The notes under the pieces are model-generated. The model searched no databases. It worked only from the letters and a program-made list of their open reading frames with translations, and was not told the DNA's origin. The translations under genes were made by a program, and so were the position numbers. Below are positions 21,076-22,542 of a stretch of 22,542 nucleotides of DNA, in pieces. Within the stretch, counting starts at the first letter, position 1. Each line of letters opens with the position of its first letter. The DNA comes from a virus: IMG/VR virus record IMGVR_UViG_3300023179_000550, positions 1 to 22,542 of that record; one strand, 5' to 3'.

Positions 21076-21627
21076 TTACTTGATGTCAATGACCTTTGGT
21101 TTCTTTTCATCAGGTACATTCTTAAACAGCTTGACTGATAGAATGCCGTCTTTGACGGTAGCAGTTTCTACTTCGTAAAACTCAGCAAGAGCAAAAACGA
21201 GTTTAAAGTCGCGCCCTGCAATGCCGTTATGTACGACTGTTCCGCTGTCTTCTTTTTCTTCTTTTTTACCTTCAATGTTCAACGTCCTTTCCTCGACTGT
21301 GATTGTAAGGTCTTTTTTAGTAAACCCAGCCACAGCGACGTTGATGAGGGTGGAGTCATTTTTTTGGTCAATGATGTCATACGGAGGATAACTTGGCTTC
21401 GTTGCCGAAATCCTTTGAAGTTGCTCTAAGAGCGGGGACCAGCCGATAGACCAACGGTCTAAGCTGGGGAAAAGGTCATTAATAGTAATAACCTTTGGTG
21501 TGGCAGATTTTTGCCACTTTTCTTTTTGACCCCACGGGTCATGTGGATTTGGAACTGCTTTACCCCAAGGGTCGTAGGGGTTAGGGCGTTTGTTCCATTC
21601 ATCCGGACTGCCTGGTAATACATTCAT
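21076..21627 (-). CDS. Small heat-shock protein (Hsp20/alpha-crystallin)
   Basis: ATP-independent chaperone that holds unfolding proteins. The 183-residue product has an N-terminal region with two NPxDPWG repeats (residues 16-34) and an alpha-crystallin domain from about 80 to the end. This includes VAVAGFTKKDLTITVEER, a variable loop, and the ATVKDGILSVKL hallmark (A-x-x-x-DGIL), with a terminal VIDI resembling the IxI tail motif. Hsp20 genes are known in several aquatic phages, where they may protect virion assembly. Expression looks tightly controlled: a -35/-10 promoter inside a 10-bp inverted repeat, a leader of about 135 nt with nested hairpins, and a Shine-Dalgarno AAAGGA in a hairpin loop next to the ATG. 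Confidence 0.93.
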   Translation of the reverse strand: MNVLPGSPDEWNKRPNPYDPWGKAVPNPHDPWGQKEKWQKSATPKVITINDLFPSLDRWSIGWSPLLEQLQRISATKPSYPPYDIIDQKNDSTLINVAVAGFTKKDLTITVEERTLNIEGKKEEKEDSGTVVHNGIAGRDFKLVFALAEFYEVETATVKDGILSVKLFKNVPDEKKPKVIDIK

Positions 21628-21628
21628 T

Positions 21629-21732
21629 GTTGTCTCCTTTAGACGACAACTGTGCTACAATATAGTTAACAATACCTCCCTCGCCTCTCGTAGAAGCGCA
21701 CCTGGGAGGTTTTTTACTGCCCGTAGCACAGT
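21629..21732 (-). promoter_or_regulatory. Structured hsp20 leader: candidate cis-regulatory RNA
   Basis: Three nested or adjacent inverted repeats lie between the promoter and the ATG. A perfect 10-bp pair ACTGTGCTAC/GTAGCACAGT (21649-21658 with 21723-21732) encloses ACCTCCC/GGGAGGT (21674-21680 with 21704-21710), which itself encloses CGCTTCT-ACG-AGAGGCG. A 6-bp hairpin GTTGTC/GACAAC (21629-21634 with 21645-21650) carries the Shine-Dalgarno AAAGGA in its loop and overlaps the outer stem by 2 nt. This suggests control of translation, such as an RNA thermometer, but no known class (ROSE, fourU) is matched. Confidence 0.55.
21668..21716 (+). ncRNA. Possible short antisense RNA to the hsp20 leader
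   Basis: On the plus strand an extended -10, TGCTACAAT (21653-21661), precedes a stem ACCTCCC...GGGAGGT that is directly followed by six T residues (21710-21715). This is a terminator arrangement, giving a putative RNA of about 45-50 nt opposite the hsp20 leader. No -35 is seen. The same bases also form the minus-strand leader hairpin, so the U-tract may be incidental. Confidence 0.3.
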
Positions 21733-21758
21733 ATTTATTTACGGTACCCAATTGGCGT

Positions 21759-21797
21759 ACCTGTATAGATTTTACCAAAAACTATACAGGTTTGCAA
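21759..21797 (-). promoter_or_regulatory. hsp20 promoter with perfect 10-bp operator-like inverted repeat
   Basis: Minus strand: -35 TTGCAA (21792-21797), 17-nt spacer, extended -10 TGGTAAAAT (21769-21777). The inverted repeat ACCTGTATAG / CTATACAGGT (21782-21791 and 21759-21768, 13 nt apart) brackets the -10 exactly, with one arm in the spacer and one over the transcription start. This is the expected geometry of a repressor operator. It does not match CIRCE or HAIR heat-shock operators. Confidence 0.7.
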
Positions 21798-21800
21798 GAT

Positions 21801-21832
21801 ATATAAAGCCCCGCTAGCCGTGACTAGCGGGG
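21801..21832 (-). terminator. Terminator after the NlpC/P60 gene
   Basis: Minus-strand hairpin CCCCGCTAG-TCACGG-CTAGCGGGG (9-bp perfect stem, 6-nt loop) starting 7 nt after the stop, followed by CTTTATATAT. The U-tract is imperfect, but the position and GC-rich stem fit an intrinsic terminator. Confidence 0.65.
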
Positions 21833-21838
21833 ACTAAA

Positions 21839-22360
21839 TTACTTCGTATCTACTACCCTTACAAACCTTATCTGGCTATGTTTATAGTCAGTTAAAGGCT
21901 GAATAATTGTAGAATGTGCTCCATAATGTGCGTTAATGATTTTGCCGTTTCCGATATAAATAGCGGCATGATAGAAGTGAGTTGAACCAGGGTAAGCAAA
22001 AACCACAATGTCGCCAATTTTAGGTTTAGATACTCTAATACCTACATGGCCTTGTTTATCTGCTGAGTGTGGTAGTTCTATACCGAATCGTTCATAGGCC
22101 CAGCGTACTAGACCTGAGCAGTCCCATCCACGAGGACTGGCACCTGCAAACACATAGGATGTTTTTCCCACCCTAGTCTTTAGGTACTTTATTACTTTGT
22201 TCATTTGAATTGTATTACGAGTGACTTTAAAAGAATCGAGATGTTTTACTGTTGGCTGTACCTGTGTCTGGTACACATTTGATTCTTTAGCCACCGATAC
22301 TGATGCTGAACAGCCAGCTAACAATAACAGAATGCTGGCTATGAGTACGTACTTTTTCAT
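21839..22360 (-). CDS. NlpC/P60-family peptidoglycan hydrolase, lipoprotein
   Basis: The 173-residue product has an N-terminal signal: MKK, a hydrophobic run and the lipobox LLAGC with Cys17, so it is expected to be lipid-anchored outside the membrane. The catalytic domain (about 55-170) shows GWDCSGLVRWAY with nucleophile Cys81, FYHAAIYIGNG with His131 and INAH with His145, the NlpC/P60 triad order. Members cleave D-Glu-type peptide bonds of cell-wall stem peptides. As a secreted lipoprotein rather than a cytosolic endolysin it may modify the host wall during infection or block superinfection; lysis is the alternative. ATG 22360 follows AAGGAAAGG; a terminator follows the gene. Confidence 0.92.
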   Translation of the reverse strand: MKKYVLIASILLLLAGCSASVSVAKESNVYQTQVQPTVKHLDSFKVTRNTIQMNKVIKYLKTRVGKTSYVFAGASPRGWDCSGLVRWAYERFGIELPHSADKQGHVGIRVSKPKIGDIVVFAYPGSTHFYHAAIYIGNGKIINAHYGAHSTIIQPLTDYKHSQIRFVRVVDTK

Positions 22361-22542
22361 TTAGCGACCTACCTTTCCTTGCGTTAGTACTTGGTCGTTT
22401 ATTGTCGAAGTGACATTCACTATTAAGTTATGTATAAAACCCTAGCATAAAAACACAGTGGGGGGTAGTGTTTAGCCAAAAAAACACACCTGGATAAGGG
22501 ACAATGGTATTGACCCTATTTGTCAAATTAATCGCGCAGTTA
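22361..22542. other. Upstream region of the NlpC/P60 gene, no gene seen
   Basis: This 182-bp edge region has no convincing ORF. It contains a TTGAC-N7-GTCAA inverted repeat (22510-22526), which includes a minus-strand TTGACA lacking a partner -10 at normal spacing, a G-run, and TTTTATACAT as a weak -10 candidate about 70 nt before the start. AGTACTAAC, a nonamer also seen before the SpoVS gene, lies at 22383-22391. Confidence 0.4.

Noticed and set aside
22510-22526. TTGAC-N7-GTCAA as a promoter
   Set aside because: The minus-strand TTGACA has no acceptable -10 at 16-18 nt; it is kept only as a possible operator in the edge-region entry.
1-22542. Integrase, attachment site or lysogeny module
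   Set aside because: No tyrosine or serine recombinase and no direct-repeat core were found; the RHH and MerR-like proteins alone do not show lysogeny.

Overview
The window reads as part of a double-stranded DNA phage genome whose host is an actinobacterium. The evidence is a WhiB-type iron-sulfur regulator (13271-13645), a phage-style replication and recombination set, very tight gene packing with many ATGA, TAATG and longer stop/start overlaps, and essentially every gene on the minus strand. Base composition is visibly AT-leaning for an actinobacteriophage, which would fit a phage of low-GC aquatic Actinobacteria. That host guess is inference. No integrase, capsid, portal, tail or large terminase gene is recognisable here.

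Layout, read in the direction of transcription (high to low coordinates): (1) 22542-20634 is a regulatory and stress block. It holds an NlpC/P60 lipoprotein, a small heat-shock protein (Hsp20) behind an unusually structured leader, a noncoding interval with a tRNA-like/tmRNA-like RNA, and a short ribbon-helix-helix regulator missed by a 60-residue ORF cutoff. (2) 20571-18610 is a run of small genes: a coiled-coil protein, a 74-residue protein, a pyrimidine-dimer-glycosylase-like (MSMEG_6728-type) protein, a mini-protein with two DnaJ-type CxxCxGxG motifs, a membrane peptide and a MerR-like DNA-binding protein. (3) 18580-10217 is the replication/recombination core: a probable ssDNA-binding protein, a terminator, family A DNA polymerase, two accessory proteins, RecA, a PD-(D/E)XK resolvase-like nuclease, WhiB, a Cas4/RecB-like nuclease, a conserved unknown, a RuvC-like resolvase, two mini-proteins absent from a 60-residue ORF list, a DUF1599 nucleotide-related protein and a SpoVS homologue. 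(4) A near-perfect terminator (9811-9838) and a consensus promoter (9777-9805) separate this core from the next unit. (5) 9735-3659 has a small HTH-like protein, a metallophosphoesterase and a string of small, basic or zinc-binding unknowns, then a nucleotidyltransferase-fold protein. (6) 3645-1 carries a degenerate HAD-like protein, a large protein with a TGT-like N-terminal region, and a class II (adenosylcobalamin) ribonucleotide reductase cut off by the window edge.

The genes fit a virulent-style programme in which the phage supplies its own dNTPs (RNR, DUF1599 protein), polymerase, RecA and several branched-DNA nucleases, with host-type regulators (WhiB, SpoVS, MerR, RHH) controlling expression. 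The least ordinary part is 20800-21838. It holds an 80-nt RNA with a G3:U70 alanine-type acceptor stem, a T-arm and a tmRNA-like 5' end but no anticodon arm. Next to it is an Hsp20 promoter embedded in a perfect 10-bp inverted repeat, followed by a multi-hairpin leader that may also encode a short antisense RNA.
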